From Thermophilibacter provencensis (lineage in GTDB: Bacteria; Actinomycetota; Coriobacteriia; Coriobacteriales; Atopobiaceae): 64,000 bases of DNA. Below are positions 26,228 through 34,989 of the stretch, piece after piece. Position 1 is the stretch's first letter, and each line of letters starts with the position of its first letter. Made by a program: the position numbers and the translations under genes. Under the pieces are notes generated by a model. That model was given only the letters and a program-made list of their open reading frames with translations. It was not told the origin of the DNA and searched no databases. The DNA lies in assembly GCF_900128445.1 (NCBI RefSeq), contig NZ_LT671417.1, forward strand, positions 1,288,769 to 1,352,768. Reading direction: 5' to 3'.

Positions 26228-26836
26228 ATGGAGTTCGTCATTCTCTATCTGCTCGTCAACATCGCTGCCGGCGCCGCGGCGTGCTTCTTCGGAAAGAAGC
26301 TCTTCTACGTGCTGCTCGGCGTGCTCGTGTTCATCGGCGTCTTCAACGTGGCGCTGGGCTCCACGGACGCCTCGCCCGTGTCGCTCGCGATCGGCGCGGT
26401 GCTCGGCGTGGTGGCCGCGCTGCTCTCCAAGTACGCCTACAAGGCGGGCGTCTTCATCGTCGGTCTGCTGGCCGGCGCGGCGCTCGGCTTCATCGTCACC
26501 ATGCTGCTGCCCCAGGAGGCGACCGACTACCTCGGCATCATCATGGCCGTGGCGGGCGTCCTGCTCGGTCTTGCGGCCGTGCACTGGGCCGATGCCGCCG
26601 TGCGCTTCGGCACCGCCTGGGCGGGCTCGTCCTTCCTCGTGCCCAACGTGCTCGCCACTGTGCTGGCCTTCGGGCAGCTCGCCGCGTGCGCGGTGCCCGG
26701 CGACGCGCTCGCGACCTTCGACTCCCTCACGGCCTTCGTTGGCGGGGACTTCGCCGCGGCCTATGCGACCCCCATTCTCGTGGGCACCATCGCGCTCACC
26801 ATCGTGGGCTCGATCGTCCAGACGCGCACGGAGTAG
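26228..26836 (+). CDS. Multi-pass membrane protein, DUF4203/TMEM198-like layout
   Basis: 202 residues with seven or eight helices rich in Gly and Ala. The run of short helices with Gly-rich turns and a shared late segment recalls TMEM198/DUF4203 proteins, but the match is by pattern only. ATG 26228 follows GAGAGGAAA. Confidence 0.7.
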   Translation: MEFVILYLLVNIAAGAAACFFGKKLFYVLLGVLVFIGVFNVALGSTDASPVSLAIGAVLGVVAALLSKYAYKAGVFIVGLLAGAALGFIVTMLLPQEATDYLGIIMAVAGVLLGLAAVHWADAAVRFGTAWAGSSFLVPNVLATVLAFGQLAACAVPGDALATFDSLTAFVGGDFAAAYATPILVGTIALTIVGSIVQTRTE

Positions 26837-26896
26837 CGAGCGAGGCGGGGCGGGAAAGCCGTCGCTGCCTCGACCCCGCCGTACCCCAGCACTAGC

Positions 26897-26966
26897 GAGA
26901 CAGAGAATCCGGACAGAAATCGCCTCCTAGGAGGTCGATTCTGTCCGGATTCTCTGTCTCGGTGAA
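26897..26966. terminator. CAGAG-type hairpin, copy 2 (bidirectional terminator position)
   Basis: GACAGAGAATCCGGACAGAA pairs with TTCTGTCCGGATTCTCTGTC around a CCTCCTAGGAGG core. It sits between two genes that end towards each other. It shares the outer GACAGAG and inner GACA with the other copies but has its own arm sequence. Confidence 0.75.
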
Positions 26967-27018
26967 TCTGGGGAGTGATGCGTGGGGGGCGGGGCCGTCG
27001 CCCCGCCCCTGCGTCACG

Positions 27019-30000
27019 CTAGTCGACGAGGTCGGCGTCGTCCTCGTCGTAGATGATCACGTCGTCGCTGGCATGGCGACGGCTGATGCCCGAGAGGATG
27101 CCGGCGCCGCCGAGGGAGAGGGCGCCGAGCGCGCCCACCACGGAGTCGATCATCGACGTGGCGTCGCCGGTGTCGGGGACGGCAGAGCCGGAGCCCGCGC
27201 CGGAGCTCGGCCTCTTGCCGGTGCCGCCGGTGGAGCCGGTGCCGCTGCCGGTGCCAGAGCCGTTGCCAGGGCCGGTGCCGCTGCCGGTGCCAGAGCCGGT
27301 GCCGGTGCCAGAGTTCCTCACGAGCGCGTTGCGGGCGGCGTCGAGCGCGGCGAGCGCGTCGGAGACGTCCTTCTCGCTGGCGCTCTGGTTGGCGAGAACC
27401 GCGTTGGCCTGCGAGAGGGCGGCGGCGAAGGCGGCCCAGGAGCTGGCGGTGTAGTCGCCCTGGCTGAGCGAGGCGGCCTCGCCCACCTTGTTCTGGAGCT
27501 CGGTCTTGTCGACCGCCGGGATGACCTCGTCGGCGACAAAGGCCCAGGTGCCGCTCACGATGACGTTGCCCTCCGCGAGGAAGCCGTCCTCGTGGTCCCA
27601 TCCGCCGAAGGTCCAGGTGCCGGCGACGCCGTCCTTCTCGCCCTTGACGGTCTCGCCCTTGGCGGGGGAGGCGGGAAGGGTCACGGAGGAGCCCTTCTCC
27701 ACGGTCATGTCCTCGGGCAGCGCGGCGCCCTCGGGGGCGAGGCTGCCGGCCCAGGCGAAGCTCACCGTGACGGTGTCGGGCTCGGCGTTGGGGTCGAGCG
27801 GGAAGCCGGCGGCGATGGCCTTGATCTCGTCCTCGGACGGGGCCTTGGAGAGGATGGCCGCGCGGGCGATCTTGGTGCCGGGCTTGGTGAAGAGCTGCGC
27901 CCCGCCGCCGGTGTAGACGTCGGCGCCGACGTAGTAGTTCCGGCAGTTCTCGGGCGGGACCTCGAGGCCGCCCTTGGCGTCGGCCTCCTCGCAGAGCCTG
28001 CCGTCGATGTACATGCGGACCTTGCCGCAGCTGTAGACGCCGAGGGCGTGGTGCCAGACGTCGGCGGTCACCGCTCCGGCCGGCTTGGGCGTGCCGGAGC
28101 CGTTGGAGTTGAACCAGAAGGCCATCTTGCCGTGCGTGTCGCTGTTGCCGGCGATCTCCAGGCCGTCGCCGGAGCTCTGCTGGTTGGAGATGAAGCACTG
28201 GTCGGAGTCGAGGTCGTGTGCCATGAAGATGCACTCGAGGGCGTGCTCGTTGCCGAGGTAGGTGTAGTCGTCCTGGTCGAACGCAAAGCCGAAGGCGCTC
28301 CTGCCGTCGCACTCGAAGACGTTCTGGCCCATGGCCTCGTCGTAAGCGATGACGGCGGTCGCGGCGAGCTCGGGGTGGACGGCCTCGTGCCCGGCGGCGT
28401 CCGCGATGCCGGCGGCGCGCTCGACGGCGGCGAAGTCGACGTCGAGGAGCTTCTCCGGCGCAGGCGGGAGCAGGCGGGCGGCGTAGGCGGTCCTGACCTG
28501 CTCGGCCGTCATGGCGTAGGGGAAGAGGCGCGCGAAGGCGACGCGGGTGCCGGCCTTGGCACAGATCTCCGGCATGTTGGAGGTGCTCACGTCGGAGCAG
28601 ACGTAGTAGCGGTCGGGGCTCGGCACGGTCATCTTGCCGGCGCTCGCCTGGTCGGCTTGCTCGCCGTTGACGTAGAGCGTGACGTTCGTGCCGTCATAGG
28701 TGGCGACGGCGTGGACCCACTCGTCGGTGTTGACGGGGGTGCCAAGGATTCGCCTGGCCTGGTCGTTGTTGTACCAGAACTCGATCTTGCCGTTCTCCAC
28801 CTCGAAGCCGGCGCCGGCGCTCTGCTGGTTGGAGAAGAGGCACTGGTCGGTCTGGCTGTCGACGAGCTTGAAGTAGCACTCGTGCGTGGAGGCGCCGACG
28901 AACTGGTCGTAGTCGGTGGCGGAGAGGCGGTAGCCCCAGCCGGTGGAGCCGTTGGCCTCGAGCGCCTTAAAGCCGATCTCCTCGTCCTCTACGAGCCCCA
29001 TGCCCTGCTCGCGGTTGGGCGTGTGGCCCATGGCGTCCTCGGTCACGCCTTCGCGGTAGTCGATGTCGAGGATCGCGCGCGGGGTCACGGGCGCGGAGCC
29101 GGTGGTGAAGGCGGCCGAGACGATGGCCGGGGAGGTGGAGTTGGGCGCCGGCTCGGTGCTGCCGGCCCAGGTGCCGGAGCCCTCGGAGCCCGCCTCCTTG
29201 TTCCAGGAGGTCTGGGCGTAGACGCTCATGGTGTAGGTGGTGTCGGCGACGAGCCCCTTGAAGGCGACGGCCCAGGAGTTGCGGATGTACGCGGCGGGAC
29301 GGTAGTAGTCTCCGAAGATGCGCTTGGTGACGGTCGAGCCGTCCTCGGCCTCGGCGACGAGCTTGTACTCGTGGACCATGTCATCGCCGCGCTCGGAGCC
29401 GGGTTGGGCGGCGGGGAAGTGCACCTTGGCGGAGGTGTTGGTGACCTCGTCGACGGTGACCTCGGCGCCCGCGGGCCAGGTGGGGGCGGCGGTGGACTCG
29501 CGCGCGGTGGTGTAGGCGGTCATGTCGCTGGGGTCGATGACCCACGGCTCGTACAGGTAGACGACGCCCTCGCCCTCGGCGCGGGAGCGCACGAGCGAGA
29601 TGCGGTAGGCGCGCACGGTGTCGTCCTCCATGAAGTCGAGAAGGACGACCTGCGACGCCTCCTGACGGCTGGTGCCCGGGGTGAAGACGTCGGCCGTCTG
29701 CGGCGGCACGGAGGCGCCGTTGCCGGAGTCGGGGTCGACCTTGCCGGTCTCGTTCTCGTAGTAGGCACCGATCGTGGAGTCCTGGATGGCGGTGAACCCG
29801 AGGTCCTGGCTGATGGAGCGCTCGTCCTCCAGCGTGGCGTGGCTGTGTCCGGAGACCTGGATCAGGTTGGGGTACTGGGCCATGAGCTTCTGGAAGTCGT
29901 TGGCCTCGCCCTGGCCGAAGTTGCCGTGCCACTCGGGCGAGGTGTAGGAGGACCCGCGCATCTGGTGGTGGGTCAGCACGAGGAACGGCACGCCGTCATC

Positions 30001-30618
30001 GCAGCCCTGCTCCTCGAGCTGCTGCTTGAACCAGTCGTAGTTGGGGCGGTAGTCGCCGTCGCTCGCACCGATGGGGCCCATCGTGATGACGCGCACGCCG
30101 TTCACGTCCACGACCTTGTTCGCCGCCTGGCCGGTGCGGTCCTCAAAGACGGAGCGCGCGAGGGTGACGCCCCAGTTGTACGTCTCGTGGTTGCCCTGGC
30201 AGAGGATCATCTGCGTGTGTCCCGTGCCGTCGGCGTAGCCCGCGTTGTGCGCGCCGCCGTCGTTGATGAGGGCCATGAGGCGCTCGTACTGGTCGTTGCT
30301 GCCGTTGTCGGTGAGGTCGCCCACCAGACAGAACGCGTCGAGCTGCGGGTCGATCTCATAGATCGTGTCGAAGGCAAACTGCAGCTTCTTGTCGGCGTCG
30401 CGTGGCTCGGCACCCGTGTTGTTGTTGACGTGCAGGTCGGACCCAATGAGAAGGCGCGCCCTTACGCCCTCGCGCGAGAGGCCCGTCTCGTCGGCCCATG
30501 CGATTCCCGGCTGAGCGGTCCCCGTCGCCACGAGGCCCAGGCCCGCGGTCATCACCAGCCTGAGGAAGCCGCGGCGGGAGACCCCGCCCGTCGTACCCTG
30601 CTCCGTGCCCTGTTCCAT
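27019..30618 (-). CDS. Tat-exported metallophosphoesterase with LamG and FIVAR domains and a sortase-like tail
   Basis: 1199 residues. The N-terminus has a twin-arginine signal (SRRGFLRLVM). About 50-330 is a calcineurin-like phosphoesterase with SDLH, GDLTDN, GNHE, LTHHQ and GHSH metal motifs. A fibronectin-like stretch follows. Two LamG-type lectin domains share ILDIDY/LLDVDF starts and repeated CLFSNQQSAG/CFISNQQSSG strands. Then come a SHIRT/InlB-like strand domain (about 1000-1060), a FIVAR-like helical module and a Gly-Thr/Gly-Ser linker. VPDTG at 1147-1151 precedes a helix and a 20-residue acidic tail. VPDTG may be a variant sortase motif. Start follows AAAGGGGG. It probably hydrolyses a phosphoester at the cell surface while bound to glycan. 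Confidence 0.85.
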   Translation of the reverse strand: MEQGTEQGTTGGVSRRGFLRLVMTAGLGLVATGTAQPGIAWADETGLSREGVRARLLIGSDLHVNNNTGAEPRDADKKLQFAFDTIYEIDPQLDAFCLVGDLTDNGSNDQYERLMALINDGGAHNAGYADGTGHTQMILCQGNHETYNWGVTLARSVFEDRTGQAANKVVDVNGVRVITMGPIGASDGDYRPNYDWFKQQLEEQGCDDGVPFLVLTHHQMRGSSYTSPEWHGNFGQGEANDFQKLMAQYPNLIQVSGHSHATLEDERSISQDLGFTAIQDSTIGAYYENETGKVDPDSGNGASVPPQTADVFTPGTSRQEASQVVLLDFMEDDTVRAYRISLVRSRAEGEGVVYLYEPWVIDPSDMTAYTTARESTAAPTWPAGAEVTVDEVTNTSAKVHFPAAQPGSERGDDMVHEYKLVAEAEDGSTVTKRIFGDYYRPAAYIRNSWAVAFKGLVADTTYTMSVYAQTSWNKEAGSEGSGTWAGSTEPAPNSTSPAIVSAAFTTGSAPVTPRAILDIDYREGVTEDAMGHTPNREQGMGLVEDEEIGFKALEANGSTGWGYRLSATDYDQFVGASTHECYFKLVDSQTDQCLFSNQQSAGAGFEVENGKIEFWYNNDQARRILGTPVNTDEWVHAVATYDGTNVTLYVNGEQADQASAGKMTVPSPDRYYVCSDVSTSNMPEICAKAGTRVAFARLFPYAMTAEQVRTAYAARLLPPAPEKLLDVDFAAVERAAGIADAAGHEAVHPELAATAVIAYDEAMGQNVFECDGRSAFGFAFDQDDYTYLGNEHALECIFMAHDLDSDQCFISNQQSSGDGLEIAGNSDTHGKMAFWFNSNGSGTPKPAGAVTADVWHHALGVYSCGKVRMYIDGRLCEEADAKGGLEVPPENCRNYYVGADVYTGGGAQLFTKPGTKIARAAILSKAPSEDEIKAIAAGFPLDPNAEPDTVTVSFAWAGSLAPEGAALPEDMTVEKGSSVTLPASPAKGETVKGEKDGVAGTWTFGGWDHEDGFLAEGNVIVSGTWAFVADEVIPAVDKTELQNKVGEAASLSQGDYTASSWAAFAAALSQANAVLANQSASEKDVSDALAALDAARNALVRNSGTGTGSGTGSGTGPGNGSGTGSGTGSTGGTGKRPSSGAGSGSAVPDTGDATSMIDSVVGALGALSLGGAGILSGISRRHASDDVIIYDEDDADLVD

Positions 30619-30876
30619 GCGTCCCCCTTTGGTCGCGTCCCATGGACAAAACTCACCTCATTTTTGAGCGCGTCCGTAAGCTGCCCTTCTCGCCCTGGTC
30701 TTCTGTGGGTCAGGGTTCCTCGGCTCTCGTTAGGGCTGGTCCCGCGTGGGCAATCCTTCCGTAAGGACGCTTGACTATTCGCGCCCCTCGCGCACCACCT
30801 CGCCCAAGGGGGGCGGGGTATAGTGTCGAGTGAGGGGTCGCGATGCCCAACGCCCGCTCTGCGAGGGAGGACCGCC

Positions 30877-31902
30877 ATGCCGTTTTCCATCGTTCGCGAC
30901 GATATCGCGCGCGTGAGCGCGGACGTGCTTGTCAACGCTGCCAACGAGCGGCTCATGGAGGGCGGCGGCGTGTGCGGGGCCATCTTTGCCGGCGCGGGGC
31001 GTGACCGCATGTCGGAGGCGTGCGCGCGGATCGGCGGCTGCCCCGCGGGCAAGGCCGTGACCACGCCGGGGTTCGACCTTCCCTGTCGTTGGGTCGTCCA
31101 TGCCGTCGGGCCCGTCTGGCGGGGTGGCGCGCGGGGCGAGAAGGACCTGCTCCGCAGCTGCTACCGGAGCGCCTTCTCCGAGGCTGCGCGTCTTGGCGCC
31201 TCCTCCGTCGCGTTCCCGCTCATCTCCGCCGGCGTCTTCGGCTACCCCGTGCACGAGGCCCTCGACGTCGCGCGCGCCGAGGCGCAGGCCTTTCTCGACG
31301 CGCATCCTGACGTGGATGCCACGCTCGTCGTCTTCTCGCGCGACGTGGTCGCGGAGAGCGTGGCGCTCATCGGCGAGCTGTGCGAGTTCGTCGACGACGC
31401 GTACGTTGACGCGAGCCCCTTCCTGCGCGACCGCCGGAGGGAGCTCGAGGCCCTCGGTGCCCCGCTGCCATCCGCGGCGGCGGGGCGGGAGTGCGTGGCA
31501 TGCGCGCCCATGGCGTCCGCCCCCGCCTCGGACGAGCTCGCCGAACGGCTGTCGCACCTCGACGCGTCCTTCTCGCAGGCGCTTCTCGCCCTGATTGACG
31601 AGCGCGGGCTCACCGACGCCCAGGTCTATCGGCGGGCCAACCTGAGCCGGCAGCTCTTCTCCAAGATCCGGTCCCGAGCGGACTACCGGCCGACCAAGCC
31701 CACTGCGGTGGCCCTCGCCCTGGCGCTCGAGCTCACGCTCCCTCAGACGCGGGAGCTTCTCGCCCGCGCCGGCCTCGCGCTCTCGCACAGCAGCAAGTTC
31801 GACGTGATCGTGGAGTTCTACCTCATGCGCGGCGTCCATGACGTCATGGCCGTGAACGAGGCCCTCTTCGCCTTCGATCAGCCGCTGCTCGGCTCCCAGT
31901 AG
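30877..31902 (+). CDS. Macro-domain protein with C-terminal HTH-like domain
   Basis: 341 residues. Residues 1-165 are a macro domain (ADP-ribose binding or hydrolysis): VNAANERLMEGGGVCGAIFAGAG and the second loop SAGVFGYPVHEAL. About 225-341 is an all-helical C-terminal part. DAQVYRRANLSRQLFSKIRS reads like a Cro-type helix-turn-helix, followed by TLPQTRELLARAGLALSHSSKFDVIVEFYLMRG. The fusion suggests an ADP-ribose-responsive regulator or a de-ADP-ribosylase guided to a partner. ATG 30877, site GAGGGAGG. Confidence 0.85.
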   Translation: MPFSIVRDDIARVSADVLVNAANERLMEGGGVCGAIFAGAGRDRMSEACARIGGCPAGKAVTTPGFDLPCRWVVHAVGPVWRGGARGEKDLLRSCYRSAFSEAARLGASSVAFPLISAGVFGYPVHEALDVARAEAQAFLDAHPDVDATLVVFSRDVVAESVALIGELCEFVDDAYVDASPFLRDRRRELEALGAPLPSAAAGRECVACAPMASAPASDELAERLSHLDASFSQALLALIDERGLTDAQVYRRANLSRQLFSKIRSRADYRPTKPTAVALALALELTLPQTRELLARAGLALSHSSKFDVIVEFYLMRGVHDVMAVNEALFAFDQPLLGSQ

Positions 31903-32016
31903 GCCGCCGGGGCGTGGGCCGTCGGCGAGCGAATGTCGCCTCGTGGTTTACCTCTCGTGTTGCCGCTGAGCGTAACCTCCCAGTCGTAGGGCATGACCAC
32001 GACGAAGGAGGTAGCA

Positions 32017-32661
32017 ATGCGTACGGAAATCGTCTTCATCCTGGATGCGAGCGGCTCGATGGCGGGGCTCGAGGCCGATACCGTCGGTGGCTTCAACAGC
32101 CTCATCGAGAAGAACCGAGAGGAGCCGGGCGAGGCCACGGTCTCCACGATTCTCTTCTCGGACGGCTCACGCGTCCTGCACGACCGGCTGGACATCCGCG
32201 AGGTCCCCGCGCTCACGCGCGCCGACTATCGCTGCTGCGGCTGCACGGCCCTGCTCGACGCCGTGGGTGGCGCCATCGGGCACGTCGACCTTGTCCAGCG
32301 CGTGCAGCCAAGGGGTCACGCGGCGAACAGGGTGCTCTTCGTCATCACCACGGACGGCATGGAAAACGCAAGCCGACGCTTCACGTATCCGCAGGTCAAG
32401 AAGATGATCGAGCAACATCGTGAGCGGGGTTGGGAGTTCCTCTTCATCGGGGCGAACATCGATGCGGCCGCAGAGGCGTCTCACCTCGGCATTGCGAGCG
32501 AGCGCGCGGCGGACTACGTGGCGGACGGGCGCGGCACCGAGGTGCTCTACAGCGCGATGGCGATGGCGGTGGCGAACGTGCGCTCCGGCGCTCCTGGCTC
32601 GGCGATGGGCGACTCGTGGCGCGCGGGCCTTGACGCCGACGTGAGGGCGCGGAGGAGATAG
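32017..32661 (+). CDS. Cytoplasmic von Willebrand factor A domain protein
   Basis: 214 residues, a single vWA fold. The metal-ion site is clear: DASGSM at the N-terminus, the middle Thr in CTALLD and ITTDGMEN. There is no signal peptide or anchor, so it acts inside the cell, probably as a metal-dependent binding partner. The ATG at 32017 follows a strong AAGGAGGTAGCA. Its stop codon lies in the outer arm of the next dyad. Confidence 0.85.
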   Translation: MRTEIVFILDASGSMAGLEADTVGGFNSLIEKNREEPGEATVSTILFSDGSRVLHDRLDIREVPALTRADYRCCGCTALLDAVGGAIGHVDLVQRVQPRGHAANRVLFVITTDGMENASRRFTYPQVKKMIEQHRERGWEFLFIGANIDAAAEASHLGIASERAADYVADGRGTEVLYSAMAMAVANVRSGAPGSAMGDSWRAGLDADVRARRR

Positions 32662-32735
32662 CAGCACGCATTCTGCGCGACTCCCCAGACGCCATCTGGG
32701 GAGTCGTCCTCGTCCGGTCGCAGAGTGCATGCTGT
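32661..32735. repeat. Two-tier cruciform-like dyad after the vWA gene
   Basis: Inner stem GACTCCCCAGA (32679-32689) with TCTGGGGAGTC (32695-32705), loop CGCCA. Outer stem 32661-32677 with 32719-32735, 14 of 17 pairs. It begins at the last base of the vWA stop codon. Confidence 0.65.
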
Positions 32736-32864
32736 GACGCCCTCTTGCGGTATCGTCGCCGCGCGGGGGAGCGGTGCGGCGCCGATAATTCGTGGAGGGT
32801 GACTGGCGTCGGTGCCTGACGGGTAGGAATTCGAGCATCGAGAAGGACGTTCGATAGGAGCGAC

Positions 32865-33233
32865 ATGGGCTGCCTCAGCGTGGTCTTCAACATCATCTGG
32901 ATCCTCACCGGAGGCTGGGTCACGGCACTCGGGTTCTTCCTCACCGGCGTGATCTGCTACGTCACGATCGTCGGCATCCCGCTCGGTCGGCAGGCGTTCA
33001 AGATGGCCTCCCTCACGCTCGCGCCCTTCGGCAGGACGATCGAGTACGGGGGCGGTGCCCCGTCGCTCGTGGCCAACGTGGTCTGGGTGCTGCTCGGCGG
33101 CTGGTGGTCGGCGCTCTGCTACCTCGCCGAGGGCGCCCTCTTCTGCGTCACGATCGTGGGCATCCCGTTTGGCCTGCAGCTCTTCAAGATGGCGAAGCTC
33201 GTCCTGCTGCCGTTTGGCGCCACGGTGAGGTAG
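32865..33233 (+). CDS. yccF: YccF-family inner membrane protein
   Basis: 122 residues made of two copies of the YccF unit: hydrophobic helix, then CYVTIVGIPLGRQAFKMASLTLAPFG in the first half and CVTIVGIPFGLQLFKMAKLVLLPFG in the second. The family is a small internally duplicated membrane protein of unknown role, sometimes next to transporters. ATG 32865, site TAGGAG. Confidence 0.93.
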   Translation: MGCLSVVFNIIWILTGGWVTALGFFLTGVICYVTIVGIPLGRQAFKMASLTLAPFGRTIEYGGGAPSLVANVVWVLLGGWWSALCYLAEGALFCVTIVGIPFGLQLFKMAKLVLLPFGATVR

Positions 33234-33262
33234 GGGGCTGCGACCTTCGCGCCCGCAATCCC

Positions 33263-33285
33263 GTAACACTTTTCTAGATTGTTAC
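33263..33285. promoter_or_regulatory. GTAACA/TGTTAC dyad upstream of the met operon
   Basis: GTAACA (33263-33268) and TGTTAC (33280-33285) are separated by an AT-rich 11-base core containing CTAG. It lies 42 bases before the leader peptide start, in the right place for a repressor of the methionine uptake genes; alternatively it is the end of yccF. Confidence 0.45.
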
Positions 33286-33326
33286 GTCTTTCTCGCCCCC
33301 GCGCGCGGGCTGATAAGGTAACCCGC

Positions 33327-33428
33327 ATGAACATTGCTGCCGCACATATTTCGATGATGGCCATGGTGGTCATGGAGATGCCCAAGCCCGGGCACTCTGA
33401 CGCGCCGTGCCGCGAGGTCGGGCGCTAG
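33327..33428 (+). CDS. Met-rich leader peptide upstream of metN
   Basis: A 33-codon open frame ending 77 bases before metN. It has Met at residues 1, 10, 11, 13, 16 and 18, so five of nine residues from 10 to 18 are Met. The ribosome site (AAGG) is weak. Its last codons overlap the left arm of a hairpin (33410-33448), whose right arm shares bases 33447-33448 with a second hairpin (33447-33472) placed before metN. The arrangement of clustered cognate codons and two exclusive hairpins is that of a translating-ribosome attenuator. Function is inferred. Confidence 0.5.
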   Translation: MNIAAAHISMMAMVVMEMPKPGHSDAPCREVGR

Positions 33429-33472
33429 GAGACCGGGCGCCCTCGCGGGCCGCCTCCGGCGGGAGGCCGCCC
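33410..33472 (+). promoter_or_regulatory. Mutually exclusive hairpins in the met leader
   Basis: Hairpin 1 pairs CCGCGA+GGGCGC (33410-33425, 4-base bulge) with GCGCCC+TCGCGG (33437-33448). Hairpin 2 pairs GGGC-GCCTCC (33447-33457) with GGAGGC-GCCC (33462-33472), one mismatch. They share bases 33447-33448. No T run follows hairpin 2, so any control could be on ribosome access or by rho. Confidence 0.4.
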
Positions 33473-33505
33473 AGACCCATCCCACTCATCGAGCGGAGCT
33501 CTCGC

Positions 33506-34247
<742 letters not shown>

Positions 34248-34255
<8 letters not shown>

Positions 34256-34928
34256 CCTTTCAGAGTTCTTTGCCGAGTATGGCGAGCTGCTGCTCCAGGG
34301 CACCGGAGAGACGGTCGTCATGCTGCTCGTGCCCACGCTCATCTCGTACGTCCTGGGCATCGCCCTCGGCGTGGTGCTCTACCTCACGGCGCCGGGGTCG
34401 CTGCGCCCCGTGCGCGTGCTCAACGCCGTGCTCGGCTGGGCGGTCAACATCTGCCGCTCCTTCCCGTTCATCGTGCTCATGGTGTCGATCATCCCGCTCA
34501 CGCGCCTCATCATGGGCACGGGCTCGGGCATCCTGGGCACCATCCCGCCGCTCGTGCTCTCCGCCACGCCCTTCATCGCGCGCATGGTCGAGCAGTCGCT
34601 CGCCGAGGTCCCGCACGAGAGCGTCGAGGCCGTGGAGGCCTGTGGCGCCTCGGTGCCCCGCGTGGTCTTCTCGGCGCTTCTGCCCGAGGCCCTGCCGTCC
34701 CTGGTGCGCGGCGTCGCCGTGGTGCTCATCGCGGTCCTCGGCTACACCGCCATCGCGGGGGCCGTGGGGGCGGGCGGCCTGGGCGACATCGCCATCCGCT
34801 ACGGCTACTACCGCTACCAGTCCGACGTCATGATCGCCGCGGTGGTCATTCTCGTGGTCATCGTGCAGCTGATCCAGAGCGCGTGCGATTTTCTGGCCCG
34901 CCGCGTCGACCATCGCTCCAACGGCTAG
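34248..34928 (+). CDS. metI: Methionine ABC transporter permease MetI
   Basis: 226 residues, five helices. The EAA loop (ESVEAVEACGASVPRVVFSALLPEALPSLVRG) contacts the ATPase. GAVGAGGLGDIAIRYGYYRYQ is the MetI-type C-terminal segment. Translationally coupled to metN by overlap. Confidence 0.94.
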
Positions 34929-34947
34929 TCCATCAATTTTTTGTGTT

Positions 34948-34968
34948 AATTGGGGACAGTCCCCAATT
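34948..34968. repeat. TTGGGGACAGTCCCCAA palindrome between metI and metQ
   Basis: A 21-nt palindrome in the 61-base gap between metI and metQ. It has the same core as the elements in nadB and downstream of pflB. In the transcript it would form a stem that could reduce readthrough or stabilise the metQ message. Confidence 0.7.
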
Positions 34969-34989
34969 TACAGAGTGAGGAGAAGAACC

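Noticed and set aside
26962-30774. A 1270-codon open frame on the plus strand opposite the phosphoesterase gene
   Set aside because: It is antisense to a gene with clear domains, has the Val/Ala/Gly/Asp/His bias of a GC-rich mirror frame, and no domain or ribosome site.
33286-33330. SAM riboswitch before metNIQ
   Set aside because: Only a short GCGGG/CCCGC hairpin is present; the spacer is too small for a known SAM aptamer and lacks its conserved core.
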